A DNA stretch of 15,331 bases from contig WFMP01000097.1 of assembly GCA_015489035.1 (NCBI GenBank), positions 1 to 15,331 on the forward strand. The letters run 5' to 3'. The notes under the pieces are model-generated. The model saw only the letters and a program-made list of their open reading frames with translations. It had not been told where the DNA came from and made no database searches. Every line of letters starts with the position of its first letter. Position 1 is the stretch's first letter. The DNA comes from Candidatus Altimarinota bacterium (GTDB taxonomy: Bacteria > Patescibacteriota > Gracilibacteria > Absconditabacterales > Absconditicoccaceae). Below are positions 14,966 to 15,331 of the stretch, one piece after another. A program made the translations under genes and the position numbers.

Positions 14966-14990
14966 ACCTATCATTACGATAGGTTTTTTT
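14966..14990 (+). terminator. Rho-independent terminator after the pilin-like gene
   Basis: ACCTATC, loop ATTAC and GATAGGT form a perfect 7-bp stem followed by a run of seven T (counting the last stem base). It is 33 bases after the stop and is the cleanest terminator in the window. Confidence 0.85.
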
Positions 14991-15008
14991 ATTATGTCAA
15001 TATAAAGA

Positions 15009-15037
15009 TTTTTAATAAATAAAAAAAAGTATATAAT
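15009..15037 (+). promoter_or_regulatory. Possible promoter of the lysine-rich gene
   Basis: A perfect TATAAT (15032-15037) lies 32 bases before the ATG at 15070, after the upstream terminator. The hexamer at 17-base spacing, TTTTTA (15009-15014), matches the -35 consensus only 3/6. In such AT-rich DNA this is weak evidence. Confidence 0.3.
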
Positions 15038-15069
15038 TTTAGTAGTAATTTTACCTTTAATAAGTTTTA

Positions 15070-15331
15070 ATGTTAAGAAAGATTGAGATATTAGCAGAAC
15101 AGATAGTTGATTTTTTGGATTCAAATAAGAAGAAAAAACAAAAAAAAGAATCCAAAAAATCACAAAAAAATAAAATAACAAAAATAGAAGAACTAGAAAA
15201 TAGTTATTATGAAATAATTCCTTATCATAAAAATAATTTTGATTATAAAACATTTTCAAAGCTACTAAAGAATTTTTCATATTTTTCAAAAAGAATAAAT
15301 TTTTATACTATCTGAAACAACACTTCAGTAA
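15070..15331 (+). CDS. Unrecognised lysine-rich protein, N-terminal part (runs off the window)
   Basis: The frame starts MLRKIEILAEQIVDFLDSNK, then a stretch of about 20 residues made mostly of Lys, Gln and Ser, then ITKIEELENSYYEIIPYHKN and FDYKTFSKLLKNFSYFSKRI. A UGA at 15313-15315 is read as glycine and the frame is still open at the last base (87 codons seen). No signal peptide or membrane helix is present. The short amphipathic helix, charged linker and aromatic-rich part suggest a cytoplasmic two-part protein, but I recognise no family. It is downstream of the pilin-like gene but behind a terminator, so a functional link is unproven. Confidence 0.55.

Noticed and set aside
14957..15289. 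A minus-strand open frame of 110 codons that looks like a very hydrophobic membrane protein
   Set aside because: It is the antisense of the lysine-rich plus-strand gene (AAA read backwards gives Phe/Leu) and runs through the terminator at 14966-14990. The plus frame continues past a UGA to the window end and has a TATAAT upstream. Not fully excluded.
1..15331. Many apparently truncated genes, which might mean pseudogenes or sequencing errors
   Set aside because: All breaks are single in-frame UGA codons at conserved glycines; with UGA as glycine every gene is intact.
1..15331. UGA as tryptophan (Mycoplasma-type code 4)
   Set aside because: UGA falls on invariant glycines (P-loops, LSGGE, S3, L2), and TGG is used for tryptophan.
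1..15331. CRISPR arrays, insertion sequences or phage genes
   Set aside because: No regular repeat-spacer pattern, transposase-like protein or long terminal inverted repeats were seen on either strand.

Overview
The window comes from a bacterium that reads UGA as glycine (genetic code 25), so it points to the Absconditabacteria (SR1) / Gracilibacteria branch of the Patescibacteria (CPR). UGA falls inside frame at glycines that the protein families conserve: the EF-Tu P-loop (GHVDHGKT), the ABC Walker A and LSGGE motifs, the S3, L2, L15 and S14 signatures and the C-terminal motif of LspA. No real gene here ends in UGA; all complete genes end in UAA or UAG. The DNA is very AT-rich, intergenic gaps are short, and almost no start codon has a Shine-Dalgarno sequence. 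No 300-base stretch lacks a gene; the longest empty stretches are 14220-14380 and 14933-15069.

Layout, left to right. 1-108 (+) is the C-terminal end of lspA. It meets, tail to tail, a small minus-strand group: an FtsE-like ATPase (846-1511) followed by two unrecognised proteins (566-772 and 105-545). From 14219 down to 1637 on the minus strand lies one long translation-gene cluster: tRNA-Phe, tRNA-Pro, tRNA-Ile, tuf, then rpsJ-rplC-rplD-rplW-rplB-rpsS-rplV-rpsC-rplP-rpmC-rpsQ-rplN-rplX-rplE-rpsN-rpsH-rplF-rplR-rpsE-rplO-secY, closed by a terminator at 1604-1628. This is the usual S10-spc order with EF-Tu at its head. rpmD (L30) is missing between rpsE and rplO, as is known for CPR bacteria, and the usual genes after secY (adk, map, infA, rpmJ, rpsM, rpsK, rpsD, rpoA, rplQ) do not follow.

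On the plus strand, 14381-15331 holds a tiny basic ORF, a secreted two-helix protein resembling the type IV secretion pilin-like (VirB2/TrbC-like) family of Patescibacteria, a strong terminator, and the start of an unrecognised lysine-rich protein that runs off the window.

The most interesting structure is between genes. Four spacers in an otherwise tight cluster (tuf-rpsJ, rpsS-rplV, rplN-rplX, rpsH-rplF) have nearly equal lengths of 108, 107, 105 and 121 bases. Each can form hairpins, and in two of them the stems close only with G-U pairs in the transcribed strand, as expected of an RNA structure. The tRNA-Ile-tuf spacer holds two copies of ATTACGTAAAT around a TATAAT box and a perfect 10-bp inverted repeat. 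Among the proteins, L23 carries an insertion of about 50 residues, S14 joins a zinc motif to a long N-terminus, and the pilin-like gene uses UGA for 17 of its 23 glycines against 10 of 35 in EF-Tu. All translations and counts were done by hand.
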